A DNA stretch of 64,000 bases from Gnetum montanum (GCA_015680685.1 MNCI01022707.1:67656-131655), one strand, 5' to 3'; shown: positions 32,321 through 46,500, counted from the stretch's first letter. Notes: a model not told the origin generated them from the letters alone. Numbers and translations are program-made.

Positions 32321-34696
32321 ATCCTCTGGAATTCGATGTCTTTGTCAATCTGAATAAAATTAAGTATGAATTTTAAGAAATTAAATGTGATGAAATTCTT
32401 GTTATGCACCAATCCAAGTTTGACAAAGCAACCATAGTGAAAGTTATCCTTTTATGGTATCTTCTATTTCAATTGAAGTAGTCACTATGGGTACCCCTTC
32501 ATTGTTCTTCATTTCAATTGTAGTAGTGGCTCTGATTGAACTTTTGTAAATTTAAACTAACAAGGTGGTGTTTTAATCTCAAAAACACGTGGGATAAAAG
32601 GAGTACCAATTCAGTTCCTTGTTATGATGAGTGAATGTATATATGATGATGTCTGCGATTTGTGGTTATGCTTATTTACAGTTTATTGAGTTTGTTTTTA
32701 ATAACGATATTTGTGTGGATCGAGGGTTCTGTAAGATAATATACATCCCTAGTAATACATATTAATGTGTACAAAATTCAGTGTTGAACACTTTACTTAT
32801 ATAATGATCTAAAGCTAGGGTTGGCAGCTTCAATAATTCATGCAAAGTTCTAGTTAAGATATATTATTTTATTCCAAAGAAATTTATTCTGGAATATTCA
32901 ATAATATATGATACTCATATTCTACACTATTTGTAGTGGGTTTAGTTAGCAAACTTATTTCATCTTGATTCAAAAGAGATGGGATTTCGGTTGTTTTTCA
33001 TACTTTTAGCATTTGCATGGATGTACAAATAGTTGCATGTAGATATTTCATTTTATTATGCATGTTGACTTTTATTTTTTACCATTAAAATTGAAGCTTC
33101 ATTAGTGTTTGAATTCATGTTCTGAATTATACTCATGTTTTAGATGATGCCTTCTCTTCAACTATTCTTTTAGATGTAGTGGTATGCATCTTACCTTTAC
33201 CCTAGTCATTGTTTCTGCTTGATGATGTGATAGCTATGACTGTTTCCTTGACATTCTTGCCCTCAATGTCTTGAGATTTATGTGTACTTTCTCATTCAAT
33301 ACACCCCAAACCTAGTTAACTGTATGGACCAAGATGGTCAAAACTTTCTTTTTTTTCCTATTGTCGTGGATAAGTGTCAAAATTACATCAAAAGGCTCTA
33401 GTGTCCTTCCAATGTTTGGGATCATGGTTGTGCTCTTTTGCAACAATTCTCTTTTGCCTTCTTCTTCCATGGCAACAATAAAATCCAACAAGATCTTTAT
33501 TTTCATCCCTCATTTATTGTGAATCTTTCCCATCACAAACATGCCTCTACAATCCCTAATTTTGTACATCAAGACCTTCAATAATGTGCATAAGCTACTT
33601 CTGCTTTGTAAACAAGTTCATATAGTATTTCAAGGCTTGATCTAACATCTTACTGTGACCTTGCTTCCATCTTACCATTTCTTTCTAGATCTTTAAAATA
33701 CATATGTAAATCTAAAAATTGTTGTAGAAAGCTTTGACCATTTCTACCCATGATTGGATGGACTATAGAGGCAAGAACTAGTGGCATGTTGCATGAACAT
33801 GTGTTGAAGTATCTACAATTTCTACAATTCACCTACAATCCATTGAAGATCATAGGCACTGTCAAATGCTTGAATCTATGGTTGGCGATCATCACTTGTC
33901 GATCACATGTACATGGGTACATCAAACATGTTAACCCTCTTGATTTTGCTTGCTTCAATGTATTATTATGGGATATATACAAATTTGTGCAACTCCTCAT
34001 AATCTCCCTAATCAAACAAAGGCTTGTTCTCATCTACACATTCCCTACTAAGATATAAATGTTGAATTTTAAAAAGAGGATTCCTTGATGGTCTGGCTAT
34101 ATAATCGTGTTACCATGAACCTTTGTGCATTTGCCTCTTGCCCTTGCAATTACTTTAGATCCATTAGAATTATATCTTCCTTATCAAGTCTTTCTCAAAG
34201 AAAGGACTTTCTACATGTTGCAAGTTAATTCCACATCTCCTATTTCTATCAAAAAATGTATTAAGGTTCCATGGACACATAATCACCAATGTTCTCAATG
34301 AGATCTTAAATTGTCAAAGCCTCTTTGAAATCAACTTTGGTGACTTCATAAGGTTCCTTGAAAACATCAAATAAATATGACATCATCTTCCTCATTTATC
34401 CTCATGGTATACCAAAAAGATGAGGTGTAGCTTAGTCAACAATATTTTCAAATATGATCCTAACCATTCTTCTCTTCTTGGGTCCATCATTCTAGGAAAG
34501 CCAAATTCAAGTAGGGTTCGCACTGTTATCTATCATTGTGCTTCGCTTATTTCCTACACAACTAGTGAGAAAAGAAAAAAGAATAGAAAAAAGAAAAGAT
34601 TTTGAATGTATAAGTAAAATAGAAGATTCACTAATACCTTCCCTAACAACAACACCAATAATAGGGGCTCCTTGAGGCCAAGACCACGAGTGTGTA
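32321..34696. other. Unassigned AT-rich region
   Basis: Only short open frames occur, none recognisable. The minus strand around 33650-34730 has fragmentary protein-like frames broken by stops, possibly an old decayed gene or element, but I cannot identify it. Confidence 0.4.
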
Positions 34697-35504
34697 TGAT
34701 GAGTTATCATTTTAGTTGACCGCAATATCACGTACGCGATATCGCAACCTTTCTCCTCATCTATAAATAAGAGGTAGTTAGATCTGATAGGAAGTTAGTT
34801 TTAGAGTTGTTAAGTTTAAGTTTCTTTTTACATCAGTTTTCCTCTCAACCCTTCTCTCCCATTGTATGCCCGCAGTGTGGTGATTGTAATTGTACGGAAT
34901 CCTTATTCGAGTGTTACGTACTTGGACACGCACATGATCGGCAATAAAGATCGAGATTACTTTATCATTGCAGCATCCACTTAGCTTATTTATTTATTTA
35001 TTTAATTTTGATTTACTACTTTCTTAGTTAATATCTCTCACCCTTATCTCCTAGTAACATAGAATGAGTACGACTTAATCACGAGCATTCAAGTGTGACT
35101 ACTTGGTAACCCAGTAGCGTACTTAGGTCATGCGCTTGGTAATCCCAATGGTAGTCGTGCATGAGGTCCAAGATGTGTACGAATGATTAAGGAACGGAAG
35201 CCCATCGCACTTAGGCTAGTTAGATTCTCTCTTACCCTCTCTCTCTCTTTCCTTCCTAGTTTAGTTAATATTATTTACCATCATACCCAAGAGTAGCATT
35301 AGCATAGGGACACATCATACACCTCACTCTGGACTAAATCATATATGACAAAGCTAATACTAGTCCAGGTGGGAAGACAGCGAACTGCAACCTAAGAATA
35401 ACTATCTAGATACCACAACTAGTTCGTTTGCAGAGTTCGACCAGACTGCGCGTGAAACGCTCGTATTCGTATGGTTGAGTGTAGGGGTACTTTGTCACTC
35501 ATCA
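34697..35504 (+). repeat. 5' LTR of element D (808 bp)
   Basis: The termini are inverted repeats TGATGAGT/ACTCATCA. A palindrome of the GATATCRCGTACGCGATATC type (34726-34747, partly decayed) precedes the TATAAATAA box at 34762. GGCAATAAAG (about 34940) is a possible poly(A) signal. By eye about one base in nine differs from the 3' LTR in the first 125 bp. Confidence 0.9.
34762..34770 (+). promoter_or_regulatory. TATA box of element D 5' LTR
   Basis: CTATAAATAAGAGG lies about 15 bp downstream of the GATATC-CGTACG palindrome. The arrangement is repeated in E (about 26454), in the D 3' LTR (decayed, about 61220) and inside D (57707). Confidence 0.65.
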
Positions 35505-35505
35505 T

Positions 35506-35523
35506 TGGCGCCGTTGCTGGGGA
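35506..35523 (+). other. Primer-binding site of element D (tRNA-Asp type)
   Basis: TGGCGCCGTTGCTGGGGA follows the LTR after one base. It is complementary to the 3' end of plant tRNA-Asp with one mismatch. This primer is typical of Athila/Tat-type plant gypsy elements. Confidence 0.8.
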
Positions 35524-35645
35524 CGGTGCTAGTTATCTAGATTAGTTATATCATACAAGGTCGCTATATAGGAATTAACGATATATCTTTTAGAAAGAAA
35601 TAATTAGAAAAAGTCACATACAAATTCACACACAATCTCACAACC

Positions 35646-36811
35646 ATGCCTCTTCTACAAGACTATGATAATGCCACATCTAGTGAGGCAATTCATTGGA
35701 GAACCAATGAATTATATAACAATGAAGATTGGAGTACACAATCTGAAGTGGGGGTTTCTTATAAACACAAACAAAGGCAACATCATCCCAACACACGAAA
35801 GCATAACTTACAAGATGACGATGAACCCCTACTGGCCACTACACGCCTAACACAAATACAAGAGGTTGTTCTAATCTCCCATAAGCATCGTAAAAAGAGC
35901 CACCTACCTAGGCTCGATTTAAATAACTTTCCCAATTTTTCAGGAGGCTATGACTTAGATCTGCAACAATATTTACAAGCCTTCTATGATGCCTGTACAT
36001 GGAACAACATTGATAATAGTTGGCAAAAATTCAAGCTCTTTCCTATGACACTAGTTGGCCAAGCAAAAGTATGGTATAGATCATTAAAACCAAATTCAAT
36101 ACGATGTTGGCCAACAATGGTAGAACTCTTTAACGAAAGATGTCAAACCTACGCAAGAGTGTCAACCTTGAGGAAACAAATCCAAGAGTGGAAACAAGCA
36201 CAACATGAACCCTTGGACATGGCCTTAGAAAGATATTATGCACTGTTAAACAATTTTCCAGGCCATGATTTCTCCGAGGAAAGGCTAATGTATCATATCC
36301 TTGATGGGCTTTGTGATGCAACAAGAGAAACCTTAGGGATGTATGCCCAAGGTCAACTATACAAACTACGAACCCATCAATTCCAAGAGCTTATTAAGTA
36401 GGTAGCAAAAGAAGAAGGAGAAATGGCTAGATGGGAGAGTGTTGAAAAACATCAACAAGACCAAAATCTCAACTTAACAAAGGTCCATAATCATCAAAAG
36501 GGGAAGTCAACCCATCTTAAGGAAGAAGAAACATCTTTGCCAATACAACAATCACTAGAAGAAGTCAAGGCAAAGATCAATAAGATGTTGGAATGGACAC
36601 ATAAAAAGTGTGGAGAATATATTGATATTATTGGAGATAGAGTTTTGACAACTTGAGGAGTAGGAAAAAGTATCATTAGACAATTGGAAAGAAAGGATGA
36701 AGAAAATAAGGGCTCAACTGCCAATCACATGTATGAATGCAACATTTGCCTGTACGATCACCCAAAGGGCCAATGCCTAATCTTGTTACATTTATATGAG
36801 CATTGGGGAAG
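35646..36811 (+). pseudogene. Gag of element D, N-terminal and central part
   Basis: From ATG 35646 one frame runs to the B insertion with stops at 36399 (TAG) and 36654 (TGA). It holds a Retrotrans_gag domain (about 35910-36330): DLQQYLQAFYDACTWNN, FKLFPMTLVGQAKVWYRSL, LFNERCQTYARV. A Lys/Glu-rich linker and a zinc-knuckle-like CNICLYDHPKGQC near 36736-36774 (one residue short of CX2CX4HX4C) follow. The style is Athila-like. The gene resumes at 55455 after element B. Confidence 0.8.
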
Positions 36812-38730
36812 TGAAACACCACCAAATTTCAGCTTAACATGTTGAAAAAAAGAATGACTTAAACCCCTTTCAGCATTCAGGAGGAAAAACTTGACTAAGG
36901 CATGGAACTCACACCCAGCTTGCTCAAGCTAGCTTGTTCATGCTATCAAGCTAGCTTGCCCTCAATGTGACCAACCCTGACAGCTTTCAAATCAGGTCAA
37001 AACGGTCCTAATTTGAATGGGCAAGGCCCCCTCGGGACCCACTGATGACTACTCCAAGTTTTAGCATCCAGAACCCAAGATTTCAAGTCAAAATCACATA
37101 AATCTTGCTACTCACGCTGCCAGTGTGAGTCCAGCATGAGTAACCCAAAACAACCATAAAATAGTGTTAAAATAGCCTGATTTCGAAGGTGCAAGGCCCC
37201 CTCAAGGTCCACTAATGATTGCTCCAAGTCCCAACCCTTAGAATTTTGATTTTAGGCCCAAAAATACACCGTTTTCAACACTCACGCTGAGGTCACGCCC
37301 AGGTCACGCTGACAACATGAGCCCAGCGTGAGTTGCCAAAATGACCTAGATCAAGGCATAAACAGGATCAAACTCAGCATGCAAGTTGCCCCCAAGGTTA
37401 GGTAGTAGTTTCACTTGAAAGATAGGTCTCAAAAATCAAGATTTGATGTGAAATGAACCATCCGAGCTTGCTCACATCCAGGTCATGCTAACAGCGTGAG
37501 CCCAGTGTGAGCTGCCAAGATGACCTAGATCAAGGCATAAATAGGCTTAGATTCAACTTGCAGGTTGTCCCTAAGGCTAGGTAGTAATTACACTTCAAAA
37601 ACAAGCCTTAAAGGTGAAATTTTGACACAATATGCATTATTTTTTATCATGCATGCTGAGGTCACGTTGGGGTGACGCTGAGGTCATGCTGGCAGCGTGA
37701 CTCCAGCATGAGCACTGGTCACGATCAACCAAAAGCACTTCAGACACATGTTGAGGGCACGCCAGGAAAAGATCAACTCATGCTGGCAACCTTGATGAAG
37801 CAAAAACATCTCAAACAACCATATGACCACTCATGTTAGCATCTTGTAGCAACTAGTTCATGGATTGGGAAGTTCCAAGCGAGCCAGAATCAAGATCTCT
37901 TGTTTTACACTATTATTTTATTGTAAATTTGCAACATTTTCGAGCTTTTCAAGCTCTTATGCTTCAAATTGTATGCATGAGCATAATGTAAATCAATACA
38001 CATTGAAAGATACAGTGCATTCGATCTAGAACATAGTTTGCCCATGTACACCTGTCATGCAATCCGTTTTTCTCTCATCTCACAGCCATTGATCTCATTC
38101 ATAAATCCTACTTCCGAGCCTAGAAAAAGGTATAAATACCCTGTCCATTGACATAAATGAGGTGGGAAATTTTGCAAAAAGGACGATGTAAAGAGCATTG
38201 ACTGGAAACCTTGGGCACTCGAGCACACGTGACCCCTAGCACTTGAGCATCCGTAAACACTTCATCCTTCATCCTTCATCCCGAGGCTTGATGCTTGACC
38301 TGCCATCTGCACACGTAGCTACGTTTTGACCGGTGCACTTTATTCTCTAAATCAATATAATATAGTCTTTTGCCTTCCATTGCACTTTTCACGTTATTCT
38401 GGTTTATTATGTTGTTTACATTATTCTAATTCTTTGCGTTATTTACATTATTCTAGTTCATTGTTTTACATTTGCATCATTTTGGTCCACTCTTACATTA
38501 CATCTACGCTCTGTTTACATATTCATGTTACGTTTGTTATGATAACCCTAGCGCAAGCTGTACCTTATGCTCGAGGAAGTCCTTGGTTGATTTGTGTGTA
38601 GACCATCCATGGCACTCTACCTTCATTTTCCAGCTTGCCCTCATGCAAAGGCAGGGTCATCTGTATCTCTCCAGAGATTTTTCAGCGTTCATTTTTCTCC
38701 AACCTTACATCGACGATTTCGGATGGTACA
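36812..38730 (+). repeat. 5' LTR of element B (1919 bp)
   Basis: It starts TGAAACACCACC and ends GGATGGTACA. U3 (about 37090-37800) has repeated TCACGCTG and CAGCGTGA motifs, which are mutual inverted repeats (GGTCACGCTGACAGCGTGAG type). The TATA box TATAAATA is at 38131-38138. By eye about one base in ten differs from the 3' LTR over a 127-bp sample. Confidence 0.9.
38131..38138 (+). promoter_or_regulatory. TATA box of element B 5' LTR
   Basis: AAAAAGGTATAAATACCC follows the CACGCTG/CAGCGTG array. The 3' LTR version is GGTATAAACACC near 54849. Confidence 0.65.
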
Positions 38731-39193
38731 GAAATTGGTGCTAGAAGGAGGGCCTCTCATTTTCCATCCCAATCAAACCTTGAACCATACCAATCTATTT
38801 ATGATTGAATTAAATCCTGCAAAATTTTTACATTGCTGCAAATGCAGTAAATTCTGTAACTGCAACTGAAAATATTAAGTACAGCGTGCACACGCTGTAA
38901 AAAACCAACACAGCGTACACACGCTGCAAAGCCCAACACTATGTATGCACACTACTATGCACATCTAGTGTACACTTGCTATGCATGCACACCACGCACA
39001 CACGTTGCATCGTGTTGCGCTTATGTTGCACTTGCATACGCTACGTGCAAGCTAGCGAATGCACGTTTAGGTTGTGCTCATGCTAACGCTTATGCCCAGC
39101 TTACTCAAGCTCAGCTTGCACATGCCCAGCTTACTCAAGCTCAGCATGCACACGCCCCTTACACACATTCTGCTAGCCAAGCTAGTTACACAC
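38731..39193 (+). other. Primer site and repeat-rich leader of element B
   Basis: The primer-binding site is at 38736-38754 (TGGTGCTAGAAGGAGGGCC), the cleanest of the three Tat elements. The leader (38880-39190) has CAGCGTG..CACGCTG inverted repeats and, at about 39092-39151, a near-perfect 30-bp direct duplication (GCCCAGCTTACTCAAGCTCA core). There is no gene before the gag ATG at 39194. Confidence 0.7.
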
Positions 39194-41757
39194 ATGGAAT
39201 CTTCTCAGATCAAAGAAGCATTGCCAGTTTCTGACCTTAATGCCGAATTCTCAAATTCTGTGACCGCAACTAAACCCATAGTTACCGTTGGAGAGATGAA
39301 TCCTCAAGGGCCAACTCGTCGGTCACTTAGGTTACAAGGCAAGGAATCCACGTATACAATTCTCACCTCCGAAAAATACAACTTCATCTGTGTACAGATC
39401 CAAGCTAACCTGCCCATTGATCGCACAGAAATGGAAGCAAAACGACATTATGAACTCATCTATAAGGGAGGCCATAACCTTACCCCTTCAGCATATGACG
39501 TAATTCCCCTCTCTGAATCCCATCATGAACTTATATCCTAGCTCCTCATGTCAAGGAATCAAACCTTGCAGCAACCCATCATAGAGCCTCAAAACGGAGA
39601 CGAGGAAGATGATTTCGTGGCTCAATCCGAACATGGGGATTCATACCACACTCTCAGTCCTCATACTTATGCGAACCCATTATTCCACCCTTTCATGGGA
39701 GAGACCATGCCTCTTCACCCATTTAAAAGCACTCAAGCACCTATTTTTCAACAAGAAGCACCCATTCCCATTCCTACTTTCCCTACGACCAACAACCAAT
39801 ACAATGCGCCAATCCCTATTATTCCTCTGGTCACCACGTTACCCCCTCTTCTACAAGTACAACCCCAACAACTCTCCTCTCAAGCTAATATAGGAGTGAC
39901 CTACCCACCCCAAATAATTAGGATGTCATCTGTAATACCCGCTTCTACATCTACTCATTATATACCACAAGTGAAAATCCAAGGAACACCCTTCACTACT
40001 TCAACTCAACAGGTTCAAGGTGTTTCCTCACAACTTGTAACTGGGCAATGGCCCACACCTGTTATTCAACAACATCAACCGGCTCACTACAACATACCAC
40101 CTGTTGCAACCCCATCCATGAATGTCCCTCAAATACAACCATCAACAACCCTGCAGTCATCTTTCCCACAAACCACACAACAATCTAACTATTATCATGC
40201 TCAACCTAACCAACCAGCCAGTCCACCTAGTGCCCAAGAATGGGTAGAGGCTAGAAAAATGATGCAAGCATTGACCGATGAGGTAAAGCGCCTCAAAATC
40301 GCAAACACTGAAGAAGTCAAGGTGCTGGATTTTTATCAAGATGATCCGATTAGCACTTTAGTGCCACCATTGACTTTACCAAAAGGAATTTCATTTCCGA
40401 AATTGACCAAGTATAATGGAGAGGGAGATCCAAATGCTCACCTAGTGACATTTCAATTAGAGTATCTATTACTTCAAGCCTGGCCTCATGCAATCCTGTG
40501 TGTGTTCGCTATGTCCTTAACTAGAAGAGCCTTAGATTGGTACCGAGCTCTACCACGTAACTCCATATCCTCTATAGAGGATTTGTTACATTAATTCATT
40601 ACCCATTTTAAGTATAACCTGAAGCTTGAAGCCACGCTAGACAGTCTAATTCAAATAAAACAAGCACCATTAGAGCCTGTACAAAAGTTCATCCAAAGAT
40701 GGAGTGCTACTCTTAACGAACTTCACGAGCCTATCCCAGAAATGTATTTACTTACAATCCTTAAGAATGCCATGAATAATTTCATTAAGTCAAAATTCTA
40801 TTACCTGAACGTTCATACTTTGGGCCAGGTGTTTGTCCAAATGAAAAACATAGAAGAGGCAGCACAGACAAGTCATGACCCAGCTTACCAAACTTTTAAA
40901 AGTCAACATAAGAGGAAAGATAAGGACAAGTCTAAAACAATAGTCGCAGCAGTGGAAGAGACAGCTCAACCCAACAATGTAGGGTAGAAAGGGAAACAAC
41001 CTGCTACCTCCATTAGTTACGAAAGAACTACTCTTGCACCTATACCTGAATCCTCCTCTACCCAAATTACTAACATAGGTCATACTCGCACCTTCAAATG
41101 AAAAGACCTTGCCAGTACACACCCTTACCCATGAAGCCTTCACAACGATTGGACCAACTTCTAAAGGCTGGGTTGATTCAACATAAAAAAATGTCCCCTG
41201 CAGCATCTCAAAAACACGACTGATATTGTGAGTTGGTTAAAAACCCAATGTTGGAAACACCTAATGAACCCCCTATTCCAAGAGGTTTTAGGTTAGATAG
41301 ATTCTGTGAGTATCACCAACAATGTGGGCATGGAACCGATTATTGCTTCACCCTAAAATAAGACATACAACGTATGATTGACAGAGGTGAGATAGTCTTT
41401 GAAAAAGCTAACCCAGTAAGACCTCAAAATCAGTCTACAGGGGTCTACAAAGATCCTCTTAACACCAAAGAGTCGCCCTATGTGATTAACACCATCCATG
41501 TCGACAATGAATAAGACATCCCATGGAAGCCTTTTGTGATTCGTGTGCCTACTGAAACTATGTCTATGCTAACACCTCCACAAGCTCCTTTTGTCACACA
41601 TACACCTCCTATGCCTCAAAAACCATTCGTCATCCAAGTACACCCTGTGGTTGCAACAGCAAACATACCAACACAAACTCAACCCACTCCATTTGTAATC
41701 TGGGTGCGGAAACACTCCAATGTGCAACCCCCAACAATTTCCTCGCGACCCTCGTGA
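39194..41757 (+). pseudogene. Gag polyprotein of element B
   Basis: From ATG 39194 the frame carries stops at 39539, 40592, 40985 and 41099 and further stops or a shift between 41099 and 41536. It has the N-terminal domain (YNFICVQIQANL), a long P/Q/T-rich linker, the Retrotrans_gag core (about 40230-40720; ALDWYRALP, KFIQRWSATLNEL), and a CCHC-like knuckle near 41307-41350 with both cysteines kept (CEYHQQCGHGTDYC). A Pro-rich tail with PFVI-type motifs follows. It forms the particle of the retrotransposon. It is closely similar to gag of A in every module. Confidence 0.85.
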
Positions 41758-42909
41758 GAACGCCTCGTAGATAGACTGACCAAAGAACGTTTGGAAAAAG
41801 AACATCATGGTCATGAGTTAGGACTGCCAAAACCCACACCACTAAATGATGTCCCTATGGTTCCAGTTACTAATCAGCCTAGCACGAGTTGTCAAGACAA
41901 GAATTCAGGAGTGTCCAATGTCCCAAACCTAAGAGCTACAGTTAATAATGCAAAAGTTCTTTCACAAGAGATACAAATGTTGGGTCAAATGGATCAAGTC
42001 TCAATAGATAAAAACATTCCAAATAGTAAAGACTTGGCCAGTGCCTTGACCCAGGTTACACAGACCTTAAAACAAAAGAACACCTCTCTAAGCCTATATG
42101 ACTTGGTAATGACCTCCCTGGTACATCAGGAAGCTCTAGTGCATATGTTGACTTCAATCCCTATTAGTGAAGACCTGCCTGCAAATGAACCATCCATTTA
42201 CATCATATTGTCTCCACATCAAGAATCGAGGTCCACATCTCTAGGATTTCATGTCAATGACATTAAACAAGACGAAAAAATGGGAGAGGTCACTACCGCC
42301 CCTATGTTTATAATGATACAAATTAACCAATTTAAGATACATAGGGTGCATGTTGATGACAGAGAAGCTACAAATGTAATACCTTTTCCTGTCATTGAGG
42401 GACTAGGCCTCATAGAACAAATATGGCCAACAAGAACATCATTCTTGAAATCTTTCAGTGGTTCTTGTGTCATGGTAAAAGGCATGGTCACCTTGGATTT
42501 CATAGCAGGGGACCAAATCCCCACGTCGGCTGAATTCGTAGTCGTGCATGAGATGTCGGGGTTCAATCTAATTTTGGGATAGCCTTGGTTAGCTCAATTA
42601 AAAGCTGTATCCTCAATGATTCATCAAGAAATCCACCTACCATATGAGGGAAGTGAAATCATCATACACGGGGATGCAACAACATCACTTACTTCCTCAC
42701 ACGTAGGAACGAACGAAGGATCAGAGGTTGAACTATCTGAACCTAAGCAAGAAACCGCTAGTGAAACCCTAGACATTGGTCAATCTCCAAACCGCGACCT
42801 TCCTAAGATAGAAGAAGCATCGGAAGATGCAGACATAGGAGCCATTCCCGTAGATGTCCCTTGGTTGAAACTACCATTTGACATATCTAGCAAGGGGAAT
42901 GGCGAGTAG
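41758..42909 (+). pseudogene. Protease of element B
   Basis: This continues the gag frame after a TGA. The leader QVTQTLKQKNTSLSLYDLV matches A. The active site reads VDDREATNV, so the Gly after Asp is replaced and catalysis is unlikely. GFNLILG is followed by TAG at 42580-42582, and the frame resumes to TAG 42907. The microrepeat spacer starts at about 42980. Confidence 0.8.
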
Positions 42910-43526
42910 AAGATCATGCCTACACATCCCACCCTTCACAGCAAATTACGAATATTAAAGAAATAGATCAAAAACTAGGATGAACCACCACACGTTTGGA
43001 ATGAAATTAAACTACCACACATCCGAAATGACGTTAAACTACCAAATGTCTGCAACGACGTTAAACTAGCTATGGTCAGAAATGACCAGTTCTTTTAAAT
43101 TCACTAAAACATCTACTGTTTCCTCCCTTTCTTTGACAAAGATGCAATAGTCCACCATGACTTTAAACTAATACGCATGGCCCGAAATGGCCTTAAACTA
43201 GAGCACAATACATTACCAGTTTACCAAAATCTTGCTACGTCATTCTAGTTTACATTTTGCAAATTACAATCTCTGTTTATCTTATGTTTACAAGTCATGA
43301 TTCTAGTTTACACTTACATTCACAAATAAACTTGAAAAATAAAATAAAACAAAATATATAAACATATATAATACAGAGTGTTAACATGGCAATAGGAAGA
43401 CGACATATTATACCATGATCATGGTTATATCTGTTCTCATACATCCCAGAAAAATAGCAAAACAAGCCAAAAAACTAAAAAAAAAACTAACAAAAAAGTC
43501 AAGAATAACGAGACTAACAAGCCAAA
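42910..43526. repeat. Post-protease microrepeat spacer of element B
   Basis: At 42980-43205 the unit GAAATGACGTTAAACTACCA and variants recurs about six times. Then AT-rich sequence runs to the end of the antisense gene. No gene is seen. Confidence 0.75.
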
Positions 43527-46500
43527 TCATGCATTAGTATTAGGAGGGGGCTGGTCCCCAAACTCCTCTACGTCATTAGCTCCCATCCCACTGGGGCCAG
43601 CCTCGCCACCACCACGTCCCTATCACAAAAAGGAATAAAAAACAACAAAATAAGTAAACACAAACAAATAGATTAAAAGAGCAAAAACACTAAGAAAAAT
43701 GATGATGACTAAAGGCAAGAGAACGATACAGGACTAAAACACTCATAGGTGAGCAAGGCCTGAGATTAGCTTCCAGGCGCTATAGAATCTCTTCTTCGGG
43801 CACACAAGCCCAGTCTCTCTCGAGTCCGAGGTCAACATTGGCTAAGGTTTTACCCTTGTCCACTGAAGTCCAGGAAGGGCGATCAAGGGAAAACATACTT
43901 GTTGAAGCTTCCCCAAAGGTAGTAATAATGGATCTCTCAGGAGACCCCTCGAAGAACATCTCCAACCGATGATGTTTAACTGATTCCTCTTTCAACCATT
44001 TCTTTTATTGATGCTTATGATCTTTCTGATCCTAACCCCATTTACACACTTTGGATGCAAAATACTTCCAATCATGGCACTTCCTGTTCAATAAATCCAT
44101 CTAGGTTCTCTGTTCGGCTAGATCTCGAGTTTCCTGCACCTTGCTATTCAAGGCTATCCAATAACATGCATAGGTGATCTCTGACGTATGCTAGGTACTA
44201 TCACCGGCCAGTCTAGCAGAGGCAAAACCATAACGGGCTTGCAAGTCATTCCTTTCCTCTGTTACCTTCGCCAAAGTTTCCTTCAATGACTTAACTTCAT
44301 GCCATAAGTGTTGAATTGAGCACCTGCAAGTCCAGAGAGACTTGGCATTCGGAACAACAAAACCATAAACTGCATCATAAATCACTCTTGGGACCTACTC
44401 AATATCTTTTGGCAATTTCGAGAGACCATCAATATGGATGGCCTCAGAAGGACTCTATTGAAACTTTGCACCTATAAGTACAAACATCACACATATGAGC
44501 TAATAAGAGATCTCCAATAGATAATAAAGCACAATGAGCTCAGGCACTTAGTATAAAGTACACACATAATTTAGGATGAGCCTGTTGTATACGAGCAACA
44601 ACATCATTGATGATGCCCATAACAAAGTCTACTTTATTGGGCATCTTTGTCCACGGCCTCAATTGACCAGTAGATGTTGGATCTACATGGGAAGACACCT
44701 CAACCAAGGCCTGTAACTCTAACACATTCGCCTGAGATGTATGTGCTTCAGGCACTTCAGCCTCCATGTCTGGTGTCAGGAAGAGTCATGATAATCAAAA
44801 CAATGTGCAAAGCTAAGAAGTACGAAATGCAGATCAAACTACCAAAACATACCAAGGAGTCCTTTGCTAGTCAGCTCAGGTGGATCACCAAGGTGTAGAG
44901 ACCCATCAAATAAGTTGTCAAAAATACCTTTCTCCTCACTTGAATGCTTAAGGGCATCTAAAGCCTTAGCAAGTGTCACTTCCATGGCGTCTGCTTCATC
45001 CTCTCCCCGTAAGATGGGAATGTCCTCAGCTGTTTCTTCTCTCATTTCCTCCTCTTCATTTATCCCAATGATAATCATTTTAGGCTCTCCCATCGAACCT
45101 AATTCTTCCCTTTCCTTCTCGAGGGTATCCTCTATGATCACCAATAAATCTAAAATTAGCATGACATAATAGGTATTCATACTTAAGCAAGCAAATAAAC
45201 TCAAAAAGTGATAAAAACACTTAAAGAAGAAAAATACTTATCCGCTCTTGGCAAGATGAATCAGATCTTCTTTGCTTTTGGCAGTCTCCCCTCCATAGTA
45301 AGTTTCCTTGAACTCTCAGGCTTTCTCACCTTAGCCTTGGCCTTCCCAACGGTCTCCTAAATCAAACACTCAGCTATCTTAATAGTTGTGTGTAGTTTAG
45401 GTGGTTCCAACCCCAAGCTATGACGTGAATGGTGGGAACGACTGGTTGCATCCCTTTTCGTGACAGAGACTGATTCTTTGATACCTTCGGGTGGATCCTG
45501 GGATCTAGTGGTGTTAAATAGATGAAGGATCGAGGGGTGAGACAACTATGAACAATCCCTTAACACATAATGGTTATCTCCATAGACCACTAAGAACTCA
45601 GCAAACCTACGGAGATAGCCCGCAAAAAAGGCAAAGGTAAAATGGGATCTCGCATTAACATTAGAACATAGCCTGATGATCTCTCCACAGAGCCTTAACC
45701 CAAGGAACTATAGCACATACCAGTCTCCAAGTCTAAGCGCATAACACATGCAGACTCAACCCCAAGACTTCTCGCCTGAGAAAGAGACTTAGGGAACGCT
45801 CGTGCTCTAAAGAGCGGATACAGAAAATTTACCTCCGTTAAGCGAGTATCAGCTTGCATAGCAAAACCCTTAGGACCCTGTGGTACACCTAGCCAGTCTT
45901 CAAGTTCCTTGATCACATGGCCTTCTCTAGTTGCTCTATCCACTGCCACCTTAGCACCATCCACTGGTACACCAAAAATATCTGAAAATAATTCGGCGGT
46001 TAGGTGGAAAGACACCTTAATTCCCCAAACTCGTGTAGTAAAATAAGAGAGATCATCGTTAAAAGAGTCAACGATGGAAACCATTTCAGTCATGGGAACG
46101 TTAGGAGTCAAGGCACTAAATAGGTCCATCAAGCCTACGTTGGTAAGGTGGCTAATGATTTTTTCAGGTGCCTTCTTGTGCAACCAACATTGTGACTCCT
46201 CTGTCTTTCCAAACTTCATAAAGAGAGTGGCCTCAATGCGCCCGGATATGACGGTAACCTCATTAAGGGAAACAACCGCTGTAGAAAAGACAAAGGAGAC
46301 ATGGAGCCAAAAATTAAGAGTATGATAATCAATGATGTAATGGAGATGAAAATGAAGCCTGTAACACAATCATTTACCATTAGCAAATGGAGCAGGCACA
46401 TTTGGTGTAGGATCAACCGTTTGAGGAAAAACTGACCCATAAAGAGACCAATCCTCATGCAGCTAGCCACAAAATTTACAATGTTCAAAGGCCCTAGAGA

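Noticed and set aside
33312-34731. Candidate decayed gene on the minus strand left of element D
   Set aside because: Several short frames look protein-like, but no motif could be assigned and they are broken by many stops. Left as unassigned.
36900-37800. Satellite-like array in the LTR of B
   Set aside because: The repeats are short and interspersed, confined to U3 and present in both LTRs. They are part of the LTR, not a satellite.
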